NCBI GenBank assembly: GCA_020027345.1
Contig: JAHRAH010000120.1
Span: forward strand, 1-32,695
DNA length: 32,695 bases
Reading direction: 5' to 3'
DNA from: Gammaproteobacteria bacterium
GTDB lineage: Bacteria > Pseudomonadota > Gammaproteobacteria > Tethybacterales > Persebacteraceae
The position numbers were made by a program, and so were the translations under genes. Numbering within the stretch: position 1 is the stretch's first letter; each line of letters opens with the position of its first letter. The notes beneath the pieces are model-generated. The model was not told where the DNA came from. It saw nothing but the letters and a program-made list of their open reading frames with translations, and ran no database searches. Below are positions 7,506 to 16,772 of the stretch, one piece after another.

Positions 7506-10403
7506 ATGTCCGGCAAACTTCCCGCTTTTGAAAATCATTGCGCGCAGGAGACGCGGTTTACCACTTGCTACATGTGCGCCTGCCGCTGCGGCGTCAAGGT
7601 TACGCTGGAAGGCGGGCGCATACGCTTTATCCAGGGCAACCCCAACCACCCCGTCAACCGCGGCGTGCTTTGCGGCAAGGGCAACGCCGCCATTATGAAA
7701 CAGCAGTCGCCGGCGAAACTGCGCGCGCCGATGCTGCGCAAGCCCGGCAGCGAGCGCGGCGCCGGCGAGTTTTCCGAAATATCGTGGGAGGAAGCGCTGG
7801 ACATCCTCGCAAAAAAACTCGCCGCCATCCGCGCGAGCGACCCGGACAAACTCGCATTCTTCACCGGGCGCGACCAAATGCAGGCGCTCACCGGATTGTG
7901 GGCTTCGCAATTCGGCACGCTCAACTGGGCGGCGCACGGCGGTTTTTGCTCCGTCAATATGGCCGCGGCGGGGCTTTTGACGACCGGCTTTTCCTTTTGG
8001 GAATTCGGCGAACCCGACTGGGAGTTGGCGCGCTATTTCCTCCTCTGGGGCGTCGCCGAAGACCACGCCTCCAACCCGCTCAAAATAGGAATGAAAAAAC
8101 TCAAAGAGCGCGGCGCAAAAATAGTCGCCATAAACCCCGTGCGCACCGGTTATCAGGCGATTGCCGACGAATGGATTCCCGCGCGCCCGGGAACCGACGG
8201 CGTTTTGGCGATGGCGATGGCGCAAACTTTATTGCGCAGCCGGAAAATGGACGAGGAGTTTCTCGTCCGTTACACAAATATGCCGTGGCTGGTAATTCAA
8301 AATCCCGGCGGCGCGAATCACGGTTTGTTTGCGCGCGGCGAAAACGGCGGCCCCCTCGCGTGGGATTTGGAAAACGAAAAAACAATCGCCGCGAATCTCC
8401 CGCAAATCGCGCCGGCGCTTTTCGGCGAATACAAACTCGCAAACGGCGCGCGCGCAAAAACCGCGATGACGCTCTTCGCCGAGCGCGCGATGGAAACAAC
8501 ATACGCGCCAAAAAACGCCGCAAAGATTTGCGGAATACCCGCGGCGACCATTGAAAGAATTGCGGATGAAATGTCCGCCGCCGCTTTGGAAAATCCGCAA
8601 ACGATAAAAACGCAATGGACGGACTGTCACGGCGCAAAACATCAATCGTTCGCCGCGCGCGCGGTCGCGATGCACGCGATGCGCGGAATATCGGCGCATT
8701 CCAACGGCTTCCAAACCTGCCGCGCGATTCATTTTTTGCAGGCGCTGCTCGGCGCGATAGATGCGCCCGGTTCGCATTTGGCGAAGCCGCCTTACCCAAA
8801 AAACCCGCCGTGCAGTCCCCCGCCGGCAAAAACTTCCGCGCCCGGAAAACCCTTAAGCTGCGCGCCTTTGGGAATGCCCGCATCGCCCGCCGACCTCGTC
8901 GTAAACAAAAAAGGCGAGCCGCTGCGCATTGACAAAGCGTTTTCGTGGGACGCGCCCTTCGCCGCGCACGGGCTTTTGCATAATGTTCTCGCAAACGCCG
9001 CAAACGCCGACCCCTATCCCATAGACGCGCTGATGATTTTTATGGCGAACCTCGCGTGGAATTCCTCAATGGATTCCAAAGCCGCCGTTCGTTATCTCAC
9101 AAAAAAGCGCGGCGACGGTTACGCCATTCCTTTCGTCGTCGTTTGCGACGCCTTTCATTCCGAAACGGTAAACTACGCCGACCTCGTTTTGCCCGACACG
9201 ACATATTTGGAGCGGCACGATGTCATCTCGCTTTTGGACCGTCCGATTTCGGAAGCGCACGCGGTTTGCGATGCGGTGCGCGCGCCCGTTGTCCCCCCGC
9301 AACACAACACCCGTCCGTGGCAGGAAGTGCTTGTGGAACTCGGCGAGCGTTTGAAGTTTCCGATTTTTACCAAAGAAAACGGCGAACGAAAATACGACGG
9401 CTATCGCGACTTCATCGCGCGATGGGAAAAAACCCCCGGCGTCGGCTTTCTCGCCGGATGGCGCGGAAAGAACGGCGAAAAAACCGTAACCGGCGAGCCG
9501 AACCCCGGACAATGGAAACAATACGAGGAAAACGAATGCTTTTTCCGCGAAGAACTCCCGCCCGCCGCGCGGTATTTGCGCTTTGCCAACCGCGATTATT
9601 TGCGTTATGCAAAAAACGCCGGCTGGATTGCAAGCGAGGAGCAAATTGTTTTGCAGTTGTATTGCGAGCCGCTGCAAAAATTCCGATTGGCGGGCGAGGG
9701 TTTTGGCGACGCCGTCCCGCCGAAGGAATGTCAGCGCGAGCGTTTGCGCGAGCATTGCGACCCGCTCCCCTTTTGGTCGCCGCCGCTTTTGCATAAAACA
9801 AATGCGGGGGACAAAAAGGGGGGGCTCTTTTACGCCGTAACGCAGCGCCCGATGTTTATGTATCATTCGTGGGATTCGCAAAACGCGTGGCTGCGGCAGA
9901 TAGCCGACCGCAATCCGGTTTTCCTAAACGCCGCCCGCGCCGCCGAAGAAGGATTGCGCGACGGCGACTGGGTCTGGCTTTCCTCGCCTTTGGGGCGCGT
10001 CGCCGCCGCCGTAAAAACAATGGACGGCGTGCGCCCCGACACCGTCTGGACATGGAACGCAATCGCAAAAAACACTTCCGCCCCCGGCGCGTGGGGGCTT
10101 TCCGCCGATGCCGCCGAAGGCGCCGAGGGTTTTTTGATGAATCACATCATCCCCGAAATATTGCCGGAAAACGGCGAAGGAAAAACCGCCATAAACAACA
10201 GCGACCCGGTAACCGGCCAAGCGGCGTGGTACGACCTCCAAATCCAAATAACAAAAATGACCGACGCCGAACGCGAACAACAAATGCAAAAAACCGCCTC
10301 TCCGAAAAACCCGCCCCCCGAAGGCGAAAAACAATTGCGCTACGCCACCCACAAAGCCGTCCACCTGACCCGCCCCCTGCGCGATGTCCTGACGCGGAAA
10401 TAA
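7506..10403 (+). CDS. soeA: Molybdopterin oxidoreductase catalytic subunit, SoeA-like (DMSO reductase superfamily)
   Basis: 965 aa from ATG 7506; N-terminal CYMCACRCG...GVLCGKGN 4Fe-4S motif, molybdopterin oxidoreductase body and C-terminal molydopterin-binding segment; SoeB- and SoeC-like partners downstream. The soe versus dms/psr assignment is inferential. Confidence 0.75.
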   Translation: MSGKLPAFENHCAQETRFTTCYMCACRCGVKVTLEGGRIRFIQGNPNHPVNRGVLCGKGNAAIMKQQSPAKLRAPMLRKPGSERGAGEFSEISWEEALDILAKKLAAIRASDPDKLAFFTGRDQMQALTGLWASQFGTLNWAAHGGFCSVNMAAAGLLTTGFSFWEFGEPDWELARYFLLWGVAEDHASNPLKIGMKKLKERGAKIVAINPVRTGYQAIADEWIPARPGTDGVLAMAMAQTLLRSRKMDEEFLVRYTNMPWLVIQNPGGANHGLFARGENGGPLAWDLENEKTIAANLPQIAPALFGEYKLANGARAKTAMTLFAERAMETTYAPKNAAKICGIPAATIERIADEMSAAALENPQTIKTQWTDCHGAKHQSFAARAVAMHAMRGISAHSNGFQTCRAIHFLQALLGAIDAPGSHLAKPPYPKNPPCSPPPAKTSAPGKPLSCAPLGMPASPADLVVNKKGEPLRIDKAFSWDAPFAAHGLLHNVLANAANADPYPIDALMIFMANLAWNSSMDSKAAVRYLTKKRGDGYAIPFVVVCDAFHSETVNYADLVLPDTTYLERHDVISLLDRPISEAHAVCDAVRAPVVPPQHNTRPWQEVLVELGERLKFPIFTKENGERKYDGYRDFIARWEKTPGVGFLAGWRGKNGEKTVTGEPNPGQWKQYEENECFFREELPPAARYLRFANRDYLRYAKNAGWIASEEQIVLQLYCEPLQKFRLAGEGFGDAVPPKECQRERLREHCDPLPFWSPPLLHKTNAGDKKGGLFYAVTQRPMFMYHSWDSQNAWLRQIADRNPVFLNAARAAEEGLRDGDWVWLSSPLGRVAAAVKTMDGVRPDTVWTWNAIAKNTSAPGAWGLSADAAEGAEGFLMNHIIPEILPENGEGKTAINNSDPVTGQAAWYDLQIQITKMTDAEREQQMQKTASPKNPPPEGEKQLRYATHKAVHLTRPLRDVLTRK

Positions 10404-10426
10404 AAAGAACAACCCCCGTTTCCCGG

Positions 10427-10546
10427 CCGTCATTCCTGCGAAAGCAGGAATCCACCGCCGAACGCCAACGGCGTCGGCGGCTAATCCCCCGATGCATTGA
10501 CACCTTCGGCGTCAACGCTGGATTCCTGCTTTCGCAGGAATGACGG
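10427..10546. repeat. REPIN-like element: perfect 28-bp inverted arms around a 64-nt spacer
   Basis: CCGTCATTCCTGCGAAAGCAGGAATCCA (10427-10454) and its exact reverse complement TGGATTCCTGCTTTCGCAGGAATGACGG (10519-10546). Confidence 0.85.
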
Positions 10547-10623
10547 AATTGACGGCGTTATGTTATACTTCACCCCGTCCGCGCCTTATCACGCTGGCAC
10601 GGAAACCAAAAGGAAAAACAGCA

Positions 10624-11184
10624 ATGAAAAACATCAAACACCTGTTGCAAGAGCGCGCGCCGGAATTGTTGCGCGCCGAAATCAAACTCGTGCGGCATGT
10701 GATTAAAAATAAACGCAAATACCCGCCTGAATTGCGGACATTTGTCAGGAGTTCCAAAGCGAACTTTGCCGAATGGCAATGCGTGATTGGCAAAAAAAGC
10801 AACGGCAAACATTTGCGCAAGTGCGATCTTTTCGTGTCGTCTTGCGATTTGCCGGACGGGCGCGCATTGTTCACCGGCGTGTTCCGCAACGGTAGCGGCA
10901 ACTCGCCGCCCACGCTGGCACTCGGTGACCTGTCCCCGGCACTCGCGGACATTTACCGGGTGTTATACCGCCGGGAAAGGGCAAGGGGGCAAAAACCGGA
11001 TGAGCGCTATCTTTTCCAATTCCGAAAAGATTCGCGTTTTGCGGACTTGGAGCGGCGCGTCGTGATTGTGTGGGGGGCGGGCGCCCGCGCTTGGGTGCAG
11101 AATTTTGACTCCAATAATCCGAAGAGAATTTTGCCTGCTTTGGGCGAACCGCGTCCGATTTTTAACGAGGGTTACGACGATTGA
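10624..11184 (+). CDS. Hypothetical protein
   Basis: 186 aa from ATG 10624 with upstream GGAAAAA; no family recognised by eye. Confidence 0.6.
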   Translation: MKNIKHLLQERAPELLRAEIKLVRHVIKNKRKYPPELRTFVRSSKANFAEWQCVIGKKSNGKHLRKCDLFVSSCDLPDGRALFTGVFRNGSGNSPPTLALGDLSPALADIYRVLYRRERARGQKPDERYLFQFRKDSRFADLERRVVIVWGAGARAWVQNFDSNNPKRILPALGEPRPIFNEGYDD

Positions 11185-11194
11185 ACTCTGCCCC

Positions 11195-11268
11195 CGTCAT
11201 TCCCGCGAAAGCGGGAATCCATACAAACCCCGCGCCCTCTATGGATTCCCGCTTTCACGGGAATGACG
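11195..11268. repeat. REPIN-like element, 29-bp inverted arms with one mismatch
   Basis: CGTCATTCCCGCGAAAGCGGGAATCCATA (11195-11223) / TATGGATTCCCGCTTTCACGGGAATGACG (11240-11268). Confidence 0.85.
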
Positions 11269-11336
11269 AATTATGATACAATGTCAATCTGCGTCATACT
11301 GGAATGTGACGCCACGCAAATGAAAGGACGCCACAA

Positions 11337-11822
11337 ATGAACGAACCATTGAATTTTTCCCCCGCCAAAATTTTGGCGGGTATGCGCCCCCTTTCCATCA
11401 TCGCCGTTGGTCATGGTGTTGCCGCCCTGCTTTTCGCTTTGACGCCCGCCGCCGGCGCCGAGGAATATCAGTCGGAAACCGAAAGGCGGCTGGGAATCAT
11501 TAAGAAAAAGTGCGAAACAGGCGAACTTACGCACTGCCCGCACTTGGAAAAGAAACGGCCGCAAAACGGTGCGGATACCCCAAAACAAGTATCCCGGTCC
11601 TGCATTTCCGACGGCTTTCGCGGAATCAGGCCCCCGATTCGCGTGGAACGCGCAGTCAAGGAGGTTTTGGCAGACCCCGGCAGTTATGAGTTTGTCAGCG
11701 CCAGCCAAATAGGGCGCGACATTATCATTGTGTTTCGTGGCAGCAACGCCTACGGCGCAAAAGTTGTTGACCGTGCAGTTGTTACTACGGACGGTAACTG
11801 CAATCCGGTGTCGGTAAAATAA
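11337..11822 (+). CDS. Hypothetical secreted protein
   Basis: 161 aa; hydrophobic signal-peptide-like stretch ending ALTPAAGA-EE; upstream AAAGGA; stop lies 9 bp before soeB-like ORF. Confidence 0.65.
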   Translation: MNEPLNFSPAKILAGMRPLSIIAVGHGVAALLFALTPAAGAEEYQSETERRLGIIKKKCETGELTHCPHLEKKRPQNGADTPKQVSRSCISDGFRGIRPPIRVERAVKEVLADPGSYEFVSASQIGRDIIIVFRGSNAYGAKVVDRAVVTTDGNCNPVSVK

Positions 11823-11831
11823 AAACTGACG

Positions 11832-12545
11832 ATGAAACTCGGGCTCGTCATTGACTTGGACACTTGCGTCGGCTGCCATGCTTGCGCGACCGCTTGCAAG
11901 CAGTGGAACACATCGGGGGCGACGGGGCCGCTGACCGACGAACGCCCCTACGGGCGCGACCCGGAGGGCGTTTGGTTTAACCGGGTGCGCACTTTTGAAG
12001 CGGAGGATTCGCCGGAAACGCCGGGCGGGCGCGCCGTGCATTTTCCGATGTCGTGCATGCATTGCGAGGACGCCGACTGCGTGACCGTCTGCCCGACCGG
12101 CGCGTCTTACAAACGCGAAGAGGACGGCGTCGTTTTGGTGGACCAGGAAAAATGCATGGGATGCAATTTGTGCGCTTGGGCCTGCCCCTACGGCGCGCGC
12201 GAATTGGATTCCGCCGACGGCACGATGAAAAAATGCACGCTGTGCATAGACCGCATTTACGACGAAAACCTGCCGCCCGCGGAAAGGCAGCCGGCTTGCG
12301 TTTTGACATGCCCGACCAACTCGCGCGTGTTCGGCGATTTTGACGACCCCGATTCGCAAGTTTCCAAACTCACGCGCGAGCGCAACGGCGCCGGCTTGCT
12401 CCCCGAGCTCGGTTACAAACCGGTAAACCAATACCTCCCCCCCCGCAAACCCGCAAAAGCAACCCCCGCCCCCGCGCAAACGGAACCGCCCCCCGCCCAA
12501 GAATCCCCCCCCCGCAACTGGATAAACAAAATCATCCGGCGGTAA
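11832..12545 (+). CDS. soeB: 4Fe-4S ferredoxin-type electron transfer subunit, SoeB-like
   Basis: 237 aa; DLDTCVGCHACATACKQWNTSGATGPLTDERPYG, CMHCEDADCVTVCPTGASYKREEDGVVLVDQEKCMGCNLCAWACPYGARELD, KKCTLCIDRIYDENLPPAERQPACVLTCPT: four Cys clusters and SoeB-like spacing. Confidence 0.82.
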   Translation: MKLGLVIDLDTCVGCHACATACKQWNTSGATGPLTDERPYGRDPEGVWFNRVRTFEAEDSPETPGGRAVHFPMSCMHCEDADCVTVCPTGASYKREEDGVVLVDQEKCMGCNLCAWACPYGARELDSADGTMKKCTLCIDRIYDENLPPAERQPACVLTCPTNSRVFGDFDDPDSQVSKLTRERNGAGLLPELGYKPVNQYLPPRKPAKATPAPAQTEPPPAQESPPRNWINKIIRR

Positions 12546-12546
12546 G

Positions 12547-12666
12547 CGTCATTCCGGCGAAAGCCGGAATCCATACGGGCTTTGCTTTTGCCGACGGATT
12601 GCGGACGGCGGCGGATTTGGCTTTTTCTCCGGCCTTGTATGGATTCCAGCTTTCGCCGGAATGACG
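12547..12666. repeat. REPIN-like element, 30-bp inverted arms with one mismatch
   Basis: CGTCATTCCGGCGAAAGCCGGAATCCATAC (12547-12576) / GTATGGATTCCAGCTTTCGCCGGAATGACG (12637-12666). Confidence 0.85.
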
Positions 12667-12685
12667 GGGTGTTGATGGATTTAAT

Positions 12686-12777
12686 GGGCGTTCTCCACCC
12701 CCCCGGGGGTTTTTCGCCCCCCAAAGCCCCGTGGGGGCGGCCAAACTCCGACCCCCCCCCGCAAGCGGCGGGGGGTA
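12686..12777. repeat. Modular C-rich repeat copy 2, same ends, different palindromic core
   Basis: GGGCGTTCTCCACCCCCCC ... CTCCGACCCCCCCCCGCAAGCGGCGGGGGGTA; lies just before the mod promoter region. Confidence 0.8.
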
Positions 12778-12846
12778 TAGTAGGCGCAAACGGTGGTATC
12801 ATTAACTCATCCGCCCATGCAAAACGGCGGGCGGGGGAAACGAACG

Positions 12847-15393
12847 ATGGCAAAACGCAAGATTGAAAACTACCAGCATTCCGGCAAGGAGCGCCCGAAC
12901 AACCCGCCGGTGGGGCTGGTAACGCCGAAGACCGACGCCGACGCGGGCAAACAAAAATACGCCCACGACCCGCATCTGGACCCGCAACTGCAATGGGCGG
13001 GCAAGCGCGAAAACGCCGGGTTTGAAGTGCCGACGGTTTCGCTGCATGTCCACGAACGCATAGACCCGCGCACGATAATGGACGCCGTGCGCAAGCACAA
13101 CGGCGCCGGGCATTTGCAGGGCGCGCTTTTTGCCAAAGAGCGCAAAATCCCGCTGCGGCAGGAAATTGAGTTTTACCGCCATTCGCACAATTGGAGCAAC
13201 CGCCTCGTCGCCGGCGATTCCCTGCTGGTGATGAACTCCCTGCTGCAAAAAGAAAACATGGCGGGAAAAGTCCAGTGCGTTTATATGGACCCGCCTTACG
13301 GAATCAAATACGGCTCCAACTTTCAGCCCTTCGTCAACAGGCGCGAAGTCAAGGACGGCAAGGACGAGGATTTGACCGCCGAGCCGGAAACGATTAAGGC
13401 CTTCCGCGACACTTGGGAATTGGCGATACATTCCTATCTTTCCTATTTGCGCGACCGGCTTTTGCTGGCGCGCGAACTGCTGACGGACAGCGGCAGCGTT
13501 TTTTTGCAAATCGGCGACGAGAATGTGCATCGCGTTGGAATGGTGATGGACGATATTTTTGGAGCGGGAAACCGCGTGGCGACTATATCTTTCGCCACGA
13601 CCAGCGGCAGTTCCACCGCGCATTTGCCGCAAGTGGCGGATTATTTGTTGTGGTATGCCAAAGACAAAAAAACAATGAAATACCGTCAATTGTATGAACC
13701 GCTTTCGCGCGCGGAAATTGTGGAACATTTTAGTTCCTATGCAATGGTGGAATTACCCGATGGCAAGTGCCGCAAGTTGAGCGCGGAGGAAGTATTTTCT
13801 CCTGACAAATATTTGCCGGAAGGCGCGCGCCTTTACCGCCGCACAGGGCTTGATTCACAAGGCGTTTCCAAAACAGGTCGTTCCGAACCGTATAAATGGA
13901 ATGACAAAACTTTTCGTTGCTCGGAAAAGCGGCAATGGTCGGTGTCCAAAGAGGATATGGACCGTCTGGCGAAAATGGGACGGCTGGAAGCGATTGCAGG
14001 AAAAGAAAATTCCCTGATGTGGAAAAGATACGAAGATGAAGTTCCGGGGCGGCGCATCAATAATGTTTGGCCCGTGCAGATGTATCCGAGCGAAAAACGG
14101 TATGTCGTGGAAACTTCCACAAAGGCGATTCAGCGTTGTGTGCTAATGGCGACCGACCCGGGCGACCTTGTTTTTGACCCGACTTGCGGCAGCGGCACGA
14201 CTGCGGTTGTTTGCGAACAGTGGGGGCGGCGCTGGATAACCTGCGACACTTCGCGCGTCGCTTTGACTCTCGCGCGCCAGCGACTGATGACCGCTCATTT
14301 TGATTATTACAACCTCGCCTATCCGAAAGAGGGCGTCGGCAGCGGTTTTGTTTATAAAACCGTCCCCAAAGTGTCCGCCAAGATTCTGGCGGAGGGAAGA
14401 AACACTTACGAAACCCTTTACGACCAGCCGGAAAAGGACGCGAAAAGAGTGCGCGTAACGGGTCCATTTACTGTGGAAGCGGTGCCGGCGCCGACGGTAA
14501 AACCGTTGCGGGAAAGCGACGCGCCGCCGATGCCGGCCGACGATTCGGTCGCGCGCAGCGGCGAAACGCTGCGGCAAAAAGAATGGCGGGAAGAACTTTT
14601 TAAGACCGGCATTCTCGCCAAAGGCGGGCGCAAACTTTCGTTTTCGCGCGTGGAACCGCTGCCCGGCAACTGGCTGCACGCCGACGCCGAAACGGACGCC
14701 CAAGGGAACGACGGCAAACCGCTGCGCGCGGTTGTTTGCTTCGGCCCCGAACACGCGCCGATGGAACAGCGGCAAGTGGAAAACGCAATACAGGAATCGC
14801 AAACGCTGCTGCCGCGCCCGGGCATAGTCGTTTTCGCGGCTTTTCAGTTTGACCCCGAAGCGGCGAAGGACATAGACGAAACGCGCTGGGAGGGGATGAT
14901 TTTTCTCAAGGCGCAGATGAATCCCGACATGCAAACCGGCGATTTAAAAAAGAAAAGCGCGGGCAGCCAGAGTTTCTGGCTGGTGGGGCAGCCCGAAGTG
15001 GATGTTCGGCGGGTGCTTAAAGGCCCCGACAGCAACCGCTGGGAAGCGGAGGTTTACGGCTTTGATTACTTCAACACGCAAACCGGCGAAATGGAAAGCG
15101 GCAACGCCGAAGACATCGCCGTGTGGATGCTGGACACGGACTACGACGGGCGCTGCCTGTATCCGGCGCAGGTGTTCTTCCCGCTCGCGGGCGAAGGCGG
15201 CGGCTGGGCGAAACTGGCGCGCAACCTGCGGGGGGAAATTGACGAGGAACTGATAGAGGCATACCGGGGGACGGTGTCGCTGCCCTTTGACCTTGACAAA
15301 AACCGCCGGGTTGCGGTTAAAATAGCGGACAAGCGGGGGATAGAAAGCATCGCCGTGGTGCAAATCCGCCCGCCGGGAAAAATCGGCAAATGA
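12847..15393 (+). CDS. Type III-like R-M modification subunit, beta-class N6-adenine DNA methyltransferase (Mod)
   Basis: 848 aa from ATG 12847 (upstream GCGGGGGAAA); YMDPPYGIKYGSNFQPFV (motif IV) precedes VFDPTCGSGTTAVVCEQWGRRWITCDTSRVALTLARQR (motif I). Confidence 0.9.
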   Translation: MAKRKIENYQHSGKERPNNPPVGLVTPKTDADAGKQKYAHDPHLDPQLQWAGKRENAGFEVPTVSLHVHERIDPRTIMDAVRKHNGAGHLQGALFAKERKIPLRQEIEFYRHSHNWSNRLVAGDSLLVMNSLLQKENMAGKVQCVYMDPPYGIKYGSNFQPFVNRREVKDGKDEDLTAEPETIKAFRDTWELAIHSYLSYLRDRLLLARELLTDSGSVFLQIGDENVHRVGMVMDDIFGAGNRVATISFATTSGSSTAHLPQVADYLLWYAKDKKTMKYRQLYEPLSRAEIVEHFSSYAMVELPDGKCRKLSAEEVFSPDKYLPEGARLYRRTGLDSQGVSKTGRSEPYKWNDKTFRCSEKRQWSVSKEDMDRLAKMGRLEAIAGKENSLMWKRYEDEVPGRRINNVWPVQMYPSEKRYVVETSTKAIQRCVLMATDPGDLVFDPTCGSGTTAVVCEQWGRRWITCDTSRVALTLARQRLMTAHFDYYNLAYPKEGVGSGFVYKTVPKVSAKILAEGRNTYETLYDQPEKDAKRVRVTGPFTVEAVPAPTVKPLRESDAPPMPADDSVARSGETLRQKEWREELFKTGILAKGGRKLSFSRVEPLPGNWLHADAETDAQGNDGKPLRAVVCFGPEHAPMEQRQVENAIQESQTLLPRPGIVVFAAFQFDPEAAKDIDETRWEGMIFLKAQMNPDMQTGDLKKKSAGSQSFWLVGQPEVDVRRVLKGPDSNRWEAEVYGFDYFNTQTGEMESGNAEDIAVWMLDTDYDGRCLYPAQVFFPLAGEGGGWAKLARNLRGEIDEELIEAYRGTVSLPFDLDKNRRVAVKIADKRGIESIAVVQIRPPGKIGK

Positions 15394-16772
15394 TAACCAA
15401 ACTGACATTGGGGAATTTCCGCCTGTTTGACGAGCCGGTGACGGTTCGCTTCCGCCCGGTCACGGTGCTGATAGGGGGCAACAATTCGGGCAAGTCGTCC
15501 GTCATCAAGTTTCTGCTGATGCTGCAGCAGTCGCTGAGCCCGCTCTCGCCGGATTTTCTCAACCCGGAGGGGGAGCGGGTGAAGTTGGGGGAATTCAAAT
15601 CCCTGAAAAACACGCAGTCCAAAAAGGACATGCTGACTTTCGCGCTGGAATTGGAAACCGCGAAGGTTTCGCGCGGGGCGGAATTGATAATTGACGCGAT
15701 GGGAACGGGGAAAAAGCCCGAAGAGACCCCTCCGTTGCCCGAAGGAAAAATTGATTGGGATGTCAAAGCGCGGTTTTCTATTTCCGCCGCTGTTCCTTAC
15801 CTGAGGGCAAAAAAAGGCGAGCATACGGTGACTGCAACCAGCAGCAGCGGTTTTGTGCTTTTCCCGTTGCATCGGAAAATTAGGAGGCACTCGTCCGTGT
15901 TTATGGGGTTTACCCAATTGGCTGAAAAGGCCATGCTGGAACAATCCGGGAAAATGATAGATGATTTTTTAAAAAAGGTTGCCACGGCAACGGGCAACGC
16001 TGATTCTCTTCCGGGCGGCATTCTTTATCGCCCCGTCAAAGAAATGTACACCGAGGCGTATATTGAAGGTGCGCGAATGGAGATCATCGGAATGCGGCAT
16101 CTTGCCCCAACGCGCCAAACTTTCAGTCGCGTCATGGAATTGGCTTCGCCGCCGGAAGGAATTGTGGGATTTGACGGCAAACATGCGATGCCGCATCTGA
16201 AAAAAATCATGGATAATCGCGGGGGCGCGCAAACCGAGTTGGTTTCGCGTTACCTGAATCTGATTTGCGACATTGAAAAAATTCGGTTTAGCAAAACCGA
16301 TTATTTGTCGGATGCTTACATTAAAGTAACTGCCACCAACAGGCACACCCACGCCACCCACCACTTGCCGGACTTCGGCTTTGGCGTCAGCCAGGCCCTT
16401 CCGATTATCGTTCAGGGCGCGATTGCGCCGAAAGGCGCGCAGTTTATGGTTGAGCAGCCGGAGGCGCAATTGCATCCGACCGCGCAATTGGAATTGGGGA
16501 GTTTTTTCGCGGACATTTGGAAAAAATTCGGCGTGGGCTCAATTATAGAAACCCACAGCGACAACATTCTCCTGCGCCTGCGCCGCCTCGTTGCAAACGG
16601 CACTCTCAGCAAGGACGATGTCTCCGTCGCCTTTTTTGAAATTGACAAAAAAGGCAAGGCGACGGTAAAAAATCTTGACATAGAAGCGGACGGCTCAATG
16701 GATCCGGGCTTGCCGATGGAGTTTTTCCACGCCGACATCATTGAGGGATTGGAACTCGGAGTCGGCAAATGA
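15390..16772 (+). CDS. AAA/ABC-type ATPase, OLD-like without TOPRIM, DUF3696-like C-terminus
   Basis: 460 aa; ITKLTLGNFRLFDEPVTVRFRPVTVLIGGNNSGKSSVIKF (Walker A), QFMVEQPEAQLHPTAQLELGSFFADIW (Walker B), GSIIETHSDNILLRLRRLV. Start overlaps Mod stop (ATGA at 15390-15393). Confidence 0.85.
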   Translation: MITKLTLGNFRLFDEPVTVRFRPVTVLIGGNNSGKSSVIKFLLMLQQSLSPLSPDFLNPEGERVKLGEFKSLKNTQSKKDMLTFALELETAKVSRGAELIIDAMGTGKKPEETPPLPEGKIDWDVKARFSISAAVPYLRAKKGEHTVTATSSSGFVLFPLHRKIRRHSSVFMGFTQLAEKAMLEQSGKMIDDFLKKVATATGNADSLPGGILYRPVKEMYTEAYIEGARMEIIGMRHLAPTRQTFSRVMELASPPEGIVGFDGKHAMPHLKKIMDNRGGAQTELVSRYLNLICDIEKIRFSKTDYLSDAYIKVTATNRHTHATHHLPDFGFGVSQALPIIVQGAIAPKGAQFMVEQPEAQLHPTAQLELGSFFADIWKKFGVGSIIETHSDNILLRLRRLVANGTLSKDDVSVAFFEIDKKGKATVKNLDIEADGSMDPGLPMEFFHADIIEGLELGVGK

